The translations under genes and the position numbers were made by a program. From Rikenellaceae bacterium (GTDB lineage Bacteria; Bacteroidota; Bacteroidia; Bacteroidales; Rikenellaceae): a stretch of 64,000 nt of DNA. Shown here piece by piece: positions 8,993 to 18,763 of the stretch (positions are counted from its first letter, which is position 1; every line of letters begins with the position of its first letter). The stretch spans positions 124,001-188,000 of the forward strand of contig SUZD01000001.1 in the NCBI GenBank assembly GCA_015060105.1, read 5' to 3'. The notes under the pieces are model-generated. The model saw only the letters and a program-made list of their open reading frames with translations, was not told the origin of the DNA and did not search any database.

Positions 8993-9398
8993 ACGAAGTA
9001 TCGACAACGGAGCAATGTTCTCGGTTGTGGCCGAGGAGTTGGCGAGTGGGCATAGTGTTCGTGTGAGCGTTATGGGTCGCAGTATGCGTCCGTTTTTCAG
9101 CAGTGGCAGCACCATAGAACTACACCCCATTACAGATGAGGCAATGTTTGTCGGGAGTGTCATCTTTGCGCGGGTCAGAGATAATCACTATGCCGTGCAT
9201 CGTATCTGGGCGATTGACGGCGACAATGTAACAATGATGGGCGACGGAAATCCTGTCGGCAAGGAGTACATCACACGACAGGACATTTACGGATATGTGA
9301 AGTGTTCGGCCCGTCATCTGCGTTGGGCCAAAGTATGGCGCGCATTACGCCCCATTCGTCGTTACCTGCTGGCTATCGACCGCAGAGTATTCAAGTAG
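8982..9398 (+). CDS. Small S24/S26-family peptidase (signal-peptidase-like)
   Basis: 138-residue protein with the signal-peptidase core: VMGRSMRPFFSSGSTI (nucleophile Ser34 in SMxP), a GSVIFARV strand, AVHRIW with His73 where bacterial type I enzymes usually have Lys, and MMGDGN near 86-90. A Ser-His pair is characteristic of the Sec11/SipW branch. No transmembrane segment is visible, unlike true signal peptidases. The ATG at 8982 overlaps the upstream gene by 11 nt, implying translational coupling. A longer reading from 8871 runs through the HprK-like gene and is rejected. It could be the leader peptidase of the cassette. Confidence 0.78.
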   Translation: MTNKRSIDNGAMFSVVAEELASGHSVRVSVMGRSMRPFFSSGSTIELHPITDEAMFVGSVIFARVRDNHYAVHRIWAIDGDNVTMMGDGNPVGKEYITRQDIYGYVKCSARHLRWAKVWRALRPIRRYLLAIDRRVFK

Positions 9399-9400
9399 AA

Positions 9401-10258
9401 TTACAACAACATCGAGGCTATGGCAAAGGTTGCAAACACAAGGCTTGCAATGCCATTGAGTGTGCCAAAAGCTATACCGATATTGGTTTGACGAGTCGGA
9501 GTTACAAGCAAGTGTTCGAGAGTCAGCACACCTCCGAAGATTACCACACCAACCCAAAACAGCCAATTAAACTCGCACCAGATACCAAACCAGCAAACCA
9601 TAGCCAAACATACGGCGTGAAGCGCGATACTGATGATGAGCGCACCCCAACCGGGGAAACGGGCTGGGATTGAATGTAGGCCGCGTTGGCGGTCAAACTC
9701 GGCGTCTTGCATAGCATAGATAATATCGAAACCGCTTACCCAAGCAAGCACAACACCCGAAAGAAGAACGGGAGCAACGGCAAATTCGCCTGTCACTGCA
9801 ATATAGGCCGCTGTCGGAGCAATCGCCAAAGCCAATCCGAGAATTATATGCGCCAAAGCCGTGAAGCGTTTGGCGAGGCTATAACCCATAACCACAAATA
9901 GTGCTACGGGCGAGAACCACAGCGTTAGGCGGTTGATAGTTGCGGCAGTCACAACGAAAAGCAGAGCATTGACCACAACAAATATAAGTGCAGCACGAGG
10001 CGAAATCTGTCCCGAAGGAATCTCACGCATCGCAGTACGGGGATTTTCGGCATCAATATCGCGGTCTGCCCAACGATTGAAACCCATTGCTGTATTGCGC
10101 GCAAACACCATACACAGCACCACTTGCAACAACAAAACCCAATCAAACTCGGCCGAAGTCGAGGTCAGGGCGTAGGTATAGCCCACAAGCGCAAAGGGCA
10201 TTGCAAAGATGGTATGCGAGAACTTTACCATCGACATATATTTACGAATAGTTGTCAT
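9401..10258 (-). CDS. UbiA-family polyprenyltransferase
   Basis: Integral membrane prenyltransferase of 285 residues attaching a polyprenyl chain to an aromatic acceptor in quinone synthesis. Two Asp-rich Mg-diphosphate motifs are visible: NRWADRDID (61-69) and a second around [13 protein letters not shown]. About eight to nine hydrophobic helices surround them. Members in Bacteroidota that use the futalosine menaquinone route are called MqnP; which aromatic acid is used cannot be decided here. It converges on the peptidase gene with a 2-nt gap and diverges from lepA. Confidence 0.88.
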   Translation of the reverse strand: MTTIRKYMSMVKFSHTIFAMPFALVGYTYALTSTSAEFDWVLLLQVVLCMVFARNTAMGFNRWADRDIDAENPRTAMREIPSGQISPRAALIFVVVNALLFVVTAATINRLTLWFSPVALFVVMGYSLAKRFTALAHIILGLALAIAPTAAYIAVTGEFAVAPVLLSGVVLAWVSGFDIIYAMQDAEFDRQRGLHSIPARFPGWGALIISIALHAVCLAMVCWFGIWCEFNWLFWVGVVIFGGVLTLEHLLVTPTRQTNIGIAFGTLNGIASLVFATFAIASMLL

Positions 10259-10284
10259 ACAGTGTCTGATGTTTTAATTTCCGA

Positions 10285-10302
10285 CAAAAATAATTAACTT
10301 TG
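10285..10302. promoter_or_regulatory. Back-to-back -7 boxes of ubiA-like gene and lepA
   Basis: TATTTTTG on the minus strand (10292-10285) and TAACTTTG on the plus strand (10295-10302) face away from each other 2 nt apart. This would put the lepA start site about 15 nt before its ATG. Neither has an obvious -33 partner. Confidence 0.5.
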
Positions 10303-10322
10303 TGCTGTTTTAGAGAATTTTT

Positions 10323-12110
10323 ATGAAAAATATCCGCAATTTCTGCATCATAGCCCACATCGACCACGGCAAAAGTACTCTCGCCGACCGTATGATTGAA
10401 AAGACCAACACACTGTCGGATCGCGAGTTACAAAATCAAGTGCTGGACGATATGGACCTCGAACGCGAGAAAGGTATCACCATCAAGAGCCACGCTATTC
10501 AGATGGAGTACCAACGCAACGGACAAAAATATACGCTCAACCTTATTGACACCCCGGGACACGTCGATTTTTCGTACGAGGTTTCGCGTGCCATCGCGTC
10601 GTGCGAAGGCGCATTGTTGGTGGTCGATGCAACACAAGGTATTCAGGCACAGACCATATCAAACCTCTATTTGGCTCTCGAAAACGACCTCGAAATCATC
10701 CCCGTACTCAACAAAATTGATGTCGAGTCGGCAATGGTCGATGAGGTTCGCGACCAGATTATTGACCTTATCGGCTGCAAGTCCGAGGAGATTTTGTTGG
10801 CAAGCGGCAAAACAGGCGAGGGAGTTATGGAGGTGTTGGACGCCATTGTGGACCGTATTCCCGCACCCAAAGGCGACGAGGAGGCACCTCTGCAAGCCCT
10901 GATTTTCGACTCGGTATTCAACTCATTCCGAGGTATCATCGCCTATTTCCGAATTATGAACGGAACACTGCGCAAAGGCGACAAAGTGAAATTCGTAAAC
11001 CTCGGAAACGAATATACCGCCGACGAAATCGGTGTACTCAAACTCAAATTGAGCCCCCGACAAGAGATTAAAGCTGGCGACGTAGGTTACATCATCTCGG
11101 GTATCAAAAACTCGGTTGATGTCAAAGTGGGCGACACCATCACCCATGTTGCTCGTCCTTGCGACAAGGGTATCGAAGGTTTCGAGAATGTAAAACCGAT
11201 GCTGTTTGCGGGTGTATATCCTGTCGATACAAGCGAGTATGAGGATTTGCGTGCATCGCTCGAAAAACTGCAACTTAACGATGCTTCGCTCACATTCGAG
11301 CCAGAGAGTTCTCTCGCGTTGGGATTTGGTTTCCGTTGCGGATTCCTCGGTCTGTTGCACTTGGATATTGTACAGGAGCGTCTTTATCGCGAATTCGACA
11401 TGGACGTTATTACAACCGTCCCCAACGTATCGTATCGTGTAACTTCGACCAAAGGCGATGTTTGCGAGGTACACAACCCGTCGGGATTGCCCGAGCCCAC
11501 TCTGATTCAGAAGATTGAGGAGCCTTACATTCGCGCTCAAATAATCACCAAGTCGGACTATCTGGGCAGTGTCATCAAACTTTGCATCGATCGACGCGGA
11601 ACACTTGTAAACCAAACATTCCTCACACAAGATCGTGTCGAAGTAAACTTCGATATGCCGTTAAGCGAGATTGTATTTGATTTCTACGACAAGCTCAAAA
11701 GTATCTCGCGCGGATACGCCTCGTTTGACTATCACGCAACGGGATACAAGGATAGCAAACTTGCAAAACTCGATATTCTGCTCAACGGCGAGCCCGTCGA
11801 TGCGCTCAGTTCGCTCATCTACTACGATCACGCCTACGACTTCGGTCGCCGTATGTGCGAAAAACTAAAAGAGTTGATACCTCGCCAGCAATTCGATGTG
11901 GCTATTCAGGCTGCCATCGGTTCGAAGATTATCGCTCGTGAGACTGTCAAAGCGGTGCGTAAAGATGTGACTGCGAAGTGTTATGGTGGTGACATCAGCC
12001 GTAAACGCAAACTTCTCGAAAAGCAGAAGAAAGGTAAAAAGCGTATGCGTCAGATTGGTAATGTCGAGGTGCCTCAACAGGCTTTCTTGGCAGTACTCAA
12101 AATGGACTAA
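10323..12110 (+). CDS. lepA: Elongation factor 4 (LepA)
   Basis: Ribosome-associated GTPase of 595 residues that acts on stalled or mis-set elongating ribosomes. G motifs: [13 protein letters not shown] (G1, near 12-24), DTPGHVDF (G3), NKID (G4) and [10 protein letters not shown] (G5 region). EF-G-like domains II, III and V follow. The LepA-specific C-terminus includes [18 protein letters not shown], the conserved basic segment before the end. Length is typical (about 600). Confidence 0.98.
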   Translation: MKNIRNFCIIAHIDHGKSTLADRMIEKTNTLSDRELQNQVLDDMDLEREKGITIKSHAIQMEYQRNGQKYTLNLIDTPGHVDFSYEVSRAIASCEGALLVVDATQGIQAQTISNLYLALENDLEIIPVLNKIDVESAMVDEVRDQIIDLIGCKSEEILLASGKTGEGVMEVLDAIVDRIPAPKGDEEAPLQALIFDSVFNSFRGIIAYFRIMNGTLRKGDKVKFVNLGNEYTADEIGVLKLKLSPRQEIKAGDVGYIISGIKNSVDVKVGDTITHVARPCDKGIEGFENVKPMLFAGVYPVDTSEYEDLRASLEKLQLNDASLTFEPESSLALGFGFRCGFLGLLHLDIVQERLYREFDMDVITTVPNVSYRVTSTKGDVCEVHNPSGLPEPTLIQKIEEPYIRAQIITKSDYLGSVIKLCIDRRGTLVNQTFLTQDRVEVNFDMPLSEIVFDFYDKLKSISRGYASFDYHATGYKDSKLAKLDILLNGEPVDALSSLIYYDHAYDFGRRMCEKLKELIPRQQFDVAIQAAIGSKIIARETVKAVRKDVTAKCYGGDISRKRKLLEKQKKGKKRMRQIGNVEVPQQAFLAVLKMD

Positions 12111-12132
12111 ACTGGAATCGTATCGCATATTG

Positions 12133-12163
12133 GGAGTGGTTGGTTGGACCACTCCTTTTTTTA
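12133..12163 (+). terminator. Terminator of lepA
   Basis: An 8-bp stem (12133-12140 and 12148-12155, loop TGGTTGG) is followed by eight T. Confidence 0.88.
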
Positions 12164-12235
12164 TTGTATAGTTTTTGTTTATGTGGACATAAAAACAAGT
12201 GATGAAAAAGATGAGGTTTTTTATTTTTCAAGTAT

Positions 12236-12243
12236 TATATTTG
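12236..12243 (+). promoter_or_regulatory. -7 promoter box of the ferritin gene
   Basis: TATATTTG lies 45 nt before the ferritin ATG. The surrounding 12164-12288 stretch is AT-rich and holds no gene. Confidence 0.65.
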
Positions 12244-12288
12244 CAGTAAGAAAACAAACAGAATATAAACCCTAAAAACTATACAACT

Positions 12289-12813
12289 ATGTTAAGTCAA
12301 AAATTACACGCTGCTATCAACGAGCAGATTAACGCAGAATTATGGTCGGCATATCTCTATCTGTCTATGTCGCTTGACGCCGAGTCCAAAGGATATAAAG
12401 GTGTTGCAAACTGGTTCTATGTTCAATGGCTCGAAGAGCAAGACCACGCACGAATCCTGATGAACTACCTCAACTCGCGCGATGCAAAGGTGGAGCTTAA
12501 ACCCATCGCCGAGGTACAAACCGAGTGGGACAGCATTTTGGCAATGTACCAAGATACTCTCAAACACGAGAAAGTTGTAACTTCGCTGATTAACAACCTT
12601 GCCGCTATTGCTGCCGAGGACCGCGATTTCGCTTCGAGCAATATGTTGGTTTGGTTCATTGACGAGCAAATCGAGGAAGAGGAGTCGGCACGCGATATGA
12701 TTTTCGCAGTCGAGTCTGTTGAAGGCGACAAGTACGGAATGTATCAACTCGACAAAGAGTTGGCCGCTCGTACCTACACACAAGCATCGCCGCTGGCTAC
12801 TTCGGCCGAGTAA
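12289..12813 (+). CDS. ftnA: Non-heme ferritin
   Basis: Iron-storage four-helix protein of 174 residues that assembles into a 24-mer shell. Ferroxidase-centre ligands sit where expected: Glu17 (NAELWSAY), Glu50 and His53 (EEQDHAR), Glu94 (KHEK) and Gln127 in IDEQIEEE. No heme-binding Met pattern of bacterioferritin is evident. In anaerobic Bacteroidales such ferritins also limit peroxide damage. It is transcribed alone from a TATATTTG promoter and ends at a terminator shared with the opposing efflux operon. Confidence 0.95.
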   Translation: MLSQKLHAAINEQINAELWSAYLYLSMSLDAESKGYKGVANWFYVQWLEEQDHARILMNYLNSRDAKVELKPIAEVQTEWDSILAMYQDTLKHEKVVTSLINNLAAIAAEDRDFASSNMLVWFIDEQIEEEESARDMIFAVESVEGDKYGMYQLDKELAARTYTQASPLATSAE

Positions 12814-12833
12814 TAAGAACTCCAAATAAAACA

Positions 12834-12871
12834 AAAGAGGCTGTCCAACAAGTTTGTTGTGACAGCCTCTT
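12834..12871. terminator. Bidirectional terminator between ferritin and efflux operon
   Basis: The outer stem AAGAGGCTGTC/GACAGCCTCTT (12835-12845 and 12861-12871) encloses a second stem CAACAA/TTGTTG. It is 21 nt after the ferritin stop and 20 nt after the opposing gene's stop on the other strand. Confidence 0.88.
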
Positions 12872-12890
12872 CTGTTAGTGTATATGTCGT

Positions 12891-13184
12891 TTACATCGAC
12901 TGCTCGACATTCCAAACAAATGCACGGCAACCCTGCATCTCAATCTCGGCATCAATAGCACGAACGGCATTCATAACCTCGGCTACCTTCTCGTCCTCGA
13001 CAATGGCCAATACCGAAGTATTGATTGCAGGCCAAGTGTGGTTACCATAGTGAGGCTCGCCTGTGAAACTGCCTCGGCCCTCGGTAGGTGTCCAGCGGGT
13101 AAAACCGCGAACACCATACTCGTCAAGCATTGCATCAATACGCTCGGTAAGAGCCTGATTATATGAAATAAATATAGCTTTCAT
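12891..13184 (-). CDS. PG0541-type transporter-associated PII-like protein
   Basis: 97-residue protein that resembles the small PII-fold companion found downstream of RND pumps in Bacteroidota (PG0541 family). Visible traits are an N-terminal beta strand MKAIFISYN, a conserved central loop TEGRGSFTGEPHYGNHTW and a final strand before FVWNVEQSM. It is the last gene of the efflux operon, 12 nt after the permease, so a regulatory or sensing role for the pump is inferred. Its ligand is unknown. Confidence 0.8.
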   Translation of the reverse strand: MKAIFISYNQALTERIDAMLDEYGVRGFTRWTPTEGRGSFTGEPHYGNHTWPAINTSVLAIVEDEKVAEVMNAVRAIDAEIEMQGCRAFVWNVEQSM

Positions 13185-13196
13185 AGTCTGTCATTT

Positions 13197-16100
13197 TTAT
13201 TTATTAAGTGCCTTTTTAGCCTCGGCCTTGCGCTCGGCGCGTACTTGGAACGAAGCGTAGATAGTCGGAACGACCAACAAAGTAAGGAAGGTCGAGAAGG
13301 TCAAACCACCAACGATAGCGATACCCATCGGTTGCCACAACTCCGAACCATTACCCGTACCGATTGCCATAGGAATCATACCGAAGATGGTTGTAAGCGA
13401 GGTCATCAACACGGGGCGCAAACGGCTGCGTGCTGCGGCTACGGTAGCCTCCATAACCTTCATACCGCGCTCGCACAACAAGTTGGTGTAGTCCACCATC
13501 ACGATACCGTTCTTAACAACGATACCAACCAACATCACGGCACCGATAAGAGCAATCATCGACAACGGTTTACCTGTAATCCACAAGCCTACGAATACAC
13601 CAGTGAAGGCAAACGGAATGGTAAACATAATGATAAACGGCATCTTCAAGCTCTCGAACTGGGTCGCCATCACGATATAAACCAAAATCACGATAAGTAT
13701 CATAAGGCTCATCATATCGCCTGTCGATTCGTTCATATCCTCAATATCACCACCAAGTTCGATATAGAGTCCCTCGGGCACCTCGTAGTCGTCGAGAATG
13801 GTTTGAATTCGGGCAGCAGCCTCACCCAGAGGAACACCCGGAGCCATATCCGACTCTACTTTGATAACACGCTGACGGTCCTCACGCTCGATGCTCGGAG
13901 CAGCAAACTCCTCGGTCACGGTTGCCACATCTTTGAGTTTGATGGGGCGACCGGTAGTCGAACTATAAAGTGTAATATTCTCGACATCCGAAAGCGATGT
14001 ACGGTGCTCCTCAGCATAGCGAACAATGATATCGTACTCATCACCGTCCTCGCGATATTTCGACGCGGTATAACCATTGATACGGTTACGCACGAAGTTG
14101 GCTGCCGTAGCACTCGACACTCCATAGTAAGCGAGTTTATCTCGGTCAAACACCACATTATACTCGGGGCGGAGATCCTCACGCGAGAGTTTCACGTCAC
14201 GGGTTTCGTCCAGCGCATTGATTTTATCTTTGAGGTCGAGAGCAACCGAGTTCGCCAAGTCGATATTGTGGCCAAAAATCTTAACCTCGATAGGGCTTGT
14301 ACTACCACCGGGGCCCGAGCCACCTGCGCTAATGTTGTATTCGCGAATCTCGGGAATCTTGTCGAGGTCTTGACGCAACAGGTCGGCAATCTCGAAGATA
14401 TCGCGCTCACGCTTGTCGGCTGTGGGGAGTTTCAAACGGTAGGTCACAATGTGGCTACCATTGTCACCGATAGCTGCGAACAAGTTATCCGAGCTACTTG
14501 CGCCTGCGGTTGCCTGAACGCGAATAATCTCGGGATACTTCTCGTAAATAATGCTGTCAATTTGACGAGCCACACGAGCAGTATAGTCCACGCCGACATT
14601 CTGCTCCATCTTGACTGTTGCCTGAATCGAAGCGTTATCGGTCTTTGAGAAGAACTCCATAGGCACATAACGCAACAGCAACAACGATACTCCGAAGATG
14701 GTCAAGGTGGTAATCAACACTATAACACGGTGATTAACGGCCCACGCAATAGTTTTGGCATAAGCGTCGTCCAACCAGTTAAGGAATTTATCGACGGGTT
14801 TATAGATAATACCCAAGCCCTTGTAGTTGTGGACTGCGCCATCGGCTTTAAGCATATAGGCACACATCATCGGGGTCAAAGTTACAGCGGCTGCGGTCGA
14901 GGTACAAACCACGATGGTTACAATCCAACCCAACTCCTTGAACATGATACCCATCATACCATCCAACATGGTCAAAGGCAGGAACACCGCAACGACAACC
15001 AATGTAGTGGCGATAACCGACAACCACACCTCGTTGGTACCATAGATAGCCGCCTCACGAGGTTTCGAGCCCTTGTCGATGTGGGTCGAGATGTTCTCCA
15101 ACACCACAATAGCATCGTCCACCACCATACCGATTGCAATCGAAAGCGACGACAACGAGATGATGTTCAGTGTTGAGCCCGTTGCGAACAGGTAGATGAA
15201 CGAGGTGATAAGCGAGATAGGAATGGTCATTGCGATAATGAAGGTCGCTCTCCAACGGCCGAGGAACATCATCACAACCAATATCACAAATATCAACGCA
15301 TACATCACCGACTCACTCAGCGAGTTGATAGAGTCGATAATCGACTCCGAGCCCTCGTAAATGGTGTGAATATCAACATCGGGCGGGAGTGTTTTCTCGA
15401 TTTGGGGCAACATAGCCTGTACCTGTTTGATAATATCAACGGTATTGGCACCCGATTGCTTTTGAATGGTGATGGTAACGCATCGTTGGCCATTCATACG
15501 CACATCTTGGGTCGCTTTTTCGAGTGTATCTTTGACTTGTGCAACATCGGTCAAGTAGATGGTACGGCCACCTGCATTCGACACAATGATGTCTTTCACT
15601 TGGTCGCTCGAAGTATATTCGCCATCGGCTTTGATGTTAAAGGTATTGCTACCGATGTCAATAGTACCTGCGGGGACATTGAGGTTCTCGGCTGCAATCA
15701 ATTGGCCAAGGCTCTCAACGGTCAAGCCATAAGCCTCCAACTTGGTAGGATCGACATTAACCTGAATCTCACGCTCGGGAGCACCATTCAAACTTACGGC
15801 ACCCACTCCGTCGATACGGTTCAGTGTATTTACAAGCTTATCGTCAAGCTCTTTGTAGAGAGCAGCATAGCTCTCATCGGCGGTTGCCGACAACACCATA
15901 ATAGGCATCATCGACGAGTTGAACTTAAATACGGTAGGTTGGTCAATACCGTCGGGCAACAAGCGGATACTACGGTTGATTACATCACGCACATCGTTGG
16001 TTGCCTCGGTAATATCGGCGCCCCACTCCAATTCAAGGTTTACAATTGAGTAGTTATCGCTCGAAGTCGAGGTGATTTTTTCGAGGTTTTCGACCGTATT

Positions 16101-16313
16101 AAGTTGGTCTTCGAGGATACGCGAAACGTTGGTTTCAATCTCCTCGGCATTGGCTCCCGGGTAGGTCGTAAACACGGTTACGGCCGGGAACTCCATCTCG
16201 GGGAATTGGTCAATGGCCAGCTTTGTCAGCGAGAACAGACCGAAGATGATGACTCCGACAAAAATCAGTGTCGTCGATATCGGTTTGCGGACGGCCTTTT
16301 CGTAAATATTCAT
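13197..16313 (-). CDS. RND multidrug efflux permease (AcrB-like)
   Basis: Inner-membrane proton-driven pump of 1038 residues, expected to be a trimer in a tripartite complex with the adaptor and outer-membrane factor encoded upstream. It has a first transmembrane helix near 10-30, a large periplasmic loop, and TM4 with SIAIGMVVDDAIVVLEN carrying the paired Asp residues of the proton relay. The second half repeats this topology. The sequence is of the hydrophobe/amphiphile type rather than heavy-metal type, but substrates cannot be predicted. It lies 22 nt downstream of the adaptor gene. Confidence 0.95.
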   Translation of the reverse strand: MNIYEKAVRKPISTTLIFVGVIIFGLFSLTKLAIDQFPEMEFPAVTVFTTYPGANAEEIETNVSRILEDQLNTVENLEKITSTSSDNYSIVNLELEWGADITEATNDVRDVINRSIRLLPDGIDQPTVFKFNSSMMPIMVLSATADESYAALYKELDDKLVNTLNRIDGVGAVSLNGAPEREIQVNVDPTKLEAYGLTVESLGQLIAAENLNVPAGTIDIGSNTFNIKADGEYTSSDQVKDIIVSNAGGRTIYLTDVAQVKDTLEKATQDVRMNGQRCVTITIQKQSGANTVDIIKQVQAMLPQIEKTLPPDVDIHTIYEGSESIIDSINSLSESVMYALIFVILVVMMFLGRWRATFIIAMTIPISLITSFIYLFATGSTLNIISLSSLSIAIGMVVDDAIVVLENISTHIDKGSKPREAAIYGTNEVWLSVIATTLVVVAVFLPLTMLDGMMGIMFKELGWIVTIVVCTSTAAAVTLTPMMCAYMLKADGAVHNYKGLGIIYKPVDKFLNWLDDAYAKTIAWAVNHRVIVLITTLTIFGVSLLLLRYVPMEFFSKTDNASIQATVKMEQNVGVDYTARVARQIDSIIYEKYPEIIRVQATAGASSSDNLFAAIGDNGSHIVTYRLKLPTADKRERDIFEIADLLRQDLDKIPEIREYNISAGGSGPGGSTSPIEVKIFGHNIDLANSVALDLKDKINALDETRDVKLSREDLRPEYNVVFDRDKLAYYGVSSATAANFVRNRINGYTASKYREDGDEYDIIVRYAEEHRTSLSDVENITLYSSTTGRPIKLKDVATVTEEFAAPSIEREDRQRVIKVESDMAPGVPLGEAAARIQTILDDYEVPEGLYIELGGDIEDMNESTGDMMSLMILIVILVYIVMATQFESLKMPFIIMFTIPFAFTGVFVGLWITGKPLSMIALIGAVMLVGIVVKNGIVMVDYTNLLCERGMKVMEATVAAARSRLRPVLMTSLTTIFGMIPMAIGTGNGSELWQPMGIAIVGGLTFSTFLTLLVVPTIYASFQVRAERKAEAKKALNK

Positions 16314-16335
16314 AGTCTTGTGATGGAGTTAATGA

Positions 16336-17361
16336 TTAGTTATTTTGAACCTCAACCTCGCGGCCTTGTTCGAGTTTCGACATACCTGTTACGGCAACTT
16401 GTTCGCCAGCCTCGATACCGCTCAAAATCTCTACCTTGTTGCCTACTTGACGGCCAACGGTTACAACGCGACGCTCGGCAACACCATCTTTGATAACAAA
16501 GGCGTAACGCTCGTTGGTACCGATTTGACGTTGAACAGCCACGTCCGAAATCATCACGCTCTCGCGGTTACCCATATTGATAACCGAGCGCGAGAACATA
16601 CCTGGACGCAGGCGCTCCTTGCCGTTGGGAATAGTAACCTCAACAGTAAAAGTACGAGTAGTTGCGTCCATTGCAGGGTGAATCAAAGTAACTTTACCCT
16701 CGAAGCTCTCGCCGGGGAAGATATCCACGCTGACAGCAACGGGAGTACCCAATTTAACTACGGTATAGTATTTCTCCGAGATGCTTACGGTAACTTTGAG
16801 TTTGTCGATTTGCATAACTTGGAGAATAGGTTGATTTGCGAACAAGTTACCAGCCTCGTCGTTACGAGCAGTAACAACGCCATTGATAGGCGACAAAAGG
16901 CGGATATTCTTTTTGAGGTTTTCGATTACCTCTTGTTGAATCGAAAGCGCATTAGCGGCTTGGTCGAGTTGTTGTTGCGAAACGCCACCTGCCTCGTACA
17001 CCTTGCGGGTACGGTCGTAGGTATCCTTGGCATTCTGCAAGTTCACGAGTTGTTGGTTGTAGTTGGTGGGGTCCATTTCGACCAACAGTTGGCCTTTCTT
17101 TACGCGGTCACCCACATCAACCAAGATACGGTCGATACGCACACCTTGAACAGCAGGAGTGATATAGTTTTTCTTATAAGGCTCGATGTTGGCAGTAAAC
17201 TCCTCGGTTTGAGCCACGGTTTGAGTTGTAGCCTGCTCGGTTTTGATAAGCAGTGCCTTCTGCTCGGCCTCCTTTTGTTCGGTCTTTTGCTGACCTGTAC
17301 CACATCCGACAAGCACTACACCGAGTGCCAATGTCAGAAAAATTCTCTTGCTCATTTTCAT
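16336..17361 (-). CDS. RND periplasmic adaptor lipoprotein (AcrA/HlyD type)
   Basis: Membrane-fusion protein of 341 residues. It has a lipoprotein signal with LVGC lipobox (Cys20), paired lipoyl/barrel-sandwich halves (KNYITPAVQGVRIDRILVDV... and LSPINGVVTARNDEAG), a short alpha-hairpin near 100-160, then beta-barrel and membrane-proximal domains ending in GIEAGEQVAVTG. It bridges the permease and the TolC-like channel. A second in-frame Met two codons in is an alternative start. Confidence 0.94.
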   Translation of the reverse strand: MKMSKRIFLTLALGVVLVGCGTGQQKTEQKEAEQKALLIKTEQATTQTVAQTEEFTANIEPYKKNYITPAVQGVRIDRILVDVGDRVKKGQLLVEMDPTNYNQQLVNLQNAKDTYDRTRKVYEAGGVSQQQLDQAANALSIQQEVIENLKKNIRLLSPINGVVTARNDEAGNLFANQPILQVMQIDKLKVTVSISEKYYTVVKLGTPVAVSVDIFPGESFEGKVTLIHPAMDATTRTFTVEVTIPNGKERLRPGMFSRSVINMGNRESVMISDVAVQRQIGTNERYAFVIKDGVAERRVVTVGRQVGNKVEILSGIEAGEQVAVTGMSKLEQGREVEVQNN

Positions 17362-17380
17362 ACTTTATCTTGTTTTATTT

Positions 17381-18742
17381 TTACTCTTCTTTACCGATAA
17401 TTTTGTCATAATCAGCCTTTGCCGACAGGTAGTCATAGATTGCCTGCGAATAGTTAAGGCTCGAACGTGTGAGTTGCAACTCTGTCGAATTGACTTCGAG
17501 GATAGTACCCGCACCCGCAGTATAGCGTGTTTGAGCAATATCGAAAGCCTTTTGGGCCTGAACTACGGTCTTCTCGTTGGCAAGCATAGTCTCGCGCGCA
17601 GTAATCAGCGTATTGAGTGCCGAGCGCACTTGAACATAGATACTCTCTTCGAGGTAGTCGCGTTGCATCTCCAACTGGCGAATACTGTTTTGGATACTCT
17701 TAACCTTCGAGGTGTTGGCAAAACCTGCAAAGATGGGAATCGAAACTTGAACACCCACGTTGATAGGATATTGCCACCAGAACTCGTTTTTGGTCGAGGT
17801 TCCTGCGCCTGTGCCACTACCTGCTCCTGCGCCGCCACCCATCATACTCGACAACGGGTTGCGTGCGTCGTTACCTGTATAGCTACCTTGCATAAATGCA
17901 GCAATGGTCGGGATACGAGCGCTATTAGCCAAGCGTTTTTGGGCGTTCAACATTTTAAGATTGATGTCGAGAGTACGAAGGTCGGTATTCTCGGAATAGT
18001 CGGTAGGAAGTGATGCGCCTCCTGCCAATACCGCATCACGGAACTCGTCGAGTGTACCCGTAACCTCAACCTCGGTCTCTTGGGGCAATCCCAAGTACAT
18101 TTTAAGCAACAATTTGGCAATCTCCACCGAGTTCTCGGTTTGAATGATTGTCGGGCGAAGGTTGCTCAACTGCACCTCGGCAGTCAGCAGGTCATACTCG
18201 GCAGCAAGTCCCGCCTTATACATATTGCGAGTATTCTCGACGGTCTCCTCGATATTGGCCTCGCTGGCGTGCAATACTTTGATTGATTGCTCGGCAAGCA
18301 GGATATTGAAATATGCTTTCTTAACTTCGGCAACCAAAGTAATCTTCGATGCACGAGCCTGCTCAACGGCATTTTCGAGTTGAATCTTGTTCATGTTAAG
18401 AGCGGCGTACACCGAGGGAGCAAATAGAGCCATATTCAGATTTCCCGATGCCGAAATAGTATTGTCGGCACCAAACGAAAGTCCTTTGGCCATACTCTGT
18501 TTCTCGATGGCATAGAGGTATTGACCCGTAGCCGAAAGTTGCGGCCAGAGGTTTGCCTCGGTCTGTTTGCGTTCATACTTTTGACGCTCGATTTCGAGAT
18601 TGGCAACCTTGATTGTCGGGTTGTCACTCAAAGCAATACTTACAGCTTCATCGAGTGTCAGAGTGATTGTCTGCGTCTGTTGTGCCGAAACTCCCACCCA
18701 CGAGGCGAGAGCCATTACGGCCACTGCTAATCTTCTCTTCAT
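17381..18742 (-). CDS. TolC-family outer-membrane efflux channel
   Basis: Outer-membrane factor of 453 residues with a cleavable signal peptide (MKRRLAVAVMALASWVGVSAQ). It shows the two-fold repeat of long coiled-coil helices typical of OEP proteins, for example LEIERQKYERKQTEANLWPQ and its later counterpart LEMQRDYLEESIYVQV. A Gly/Ala/Thr-rich stretch around 300-315 (GGGAGAGSGTGAGTST) is a probable flexible loop. It is the first structural gene after tetR and 19 nt before the adaptor gene. Confidence 0.93.
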   Translation of the reverse strand: MKRRLAVAVMALASWVGVSAQQTQTITLTLDEAVSIALSDNPTIKVANLEIERQKYERKQTEANLWPQLSATGQYLYAIEKQSMAKGLSFGADNTISASGNLNMALFAPSVYAALNMNKIQLENAVEQARASKITLVAEVKKAYFNILLAEQSIKVLHASEANIEETVENTRNMYKAGLAAEYDLLTAEVQLSNLRPTIIQTENSVEIAKLLLKMYLGLPQETEVEVTGTLDEFRDAVLAGGASLPTDYSENTDLRTLDINLKMLNAQKRLANSARIPTIAAFMQGSYTGNDARNPLSSMMGGGAGAGSGTGAGTSTKNEFWWQYPINVGVQVSIPIFAGFANTSKVKSIQNSIRQLEMQRDYLEESIYVQVRSALNTLITARETMLANEKTVVQAQKAFDIAQTRYTAGAGTILEVNSTELQLTRSSLNYSQAIYDYLSAKADYDKIIGKEE

Positions 18743-18763
18743 TGTGTTGCTTTTATCCTTTTA

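Noticed and set aside
9302..9673. Plus-strand 123-residue frame overlapping the peptidase and ubiA genes
   Set aside because: It reads through the end of one real gene and antisense to another, with no recognisable domain.
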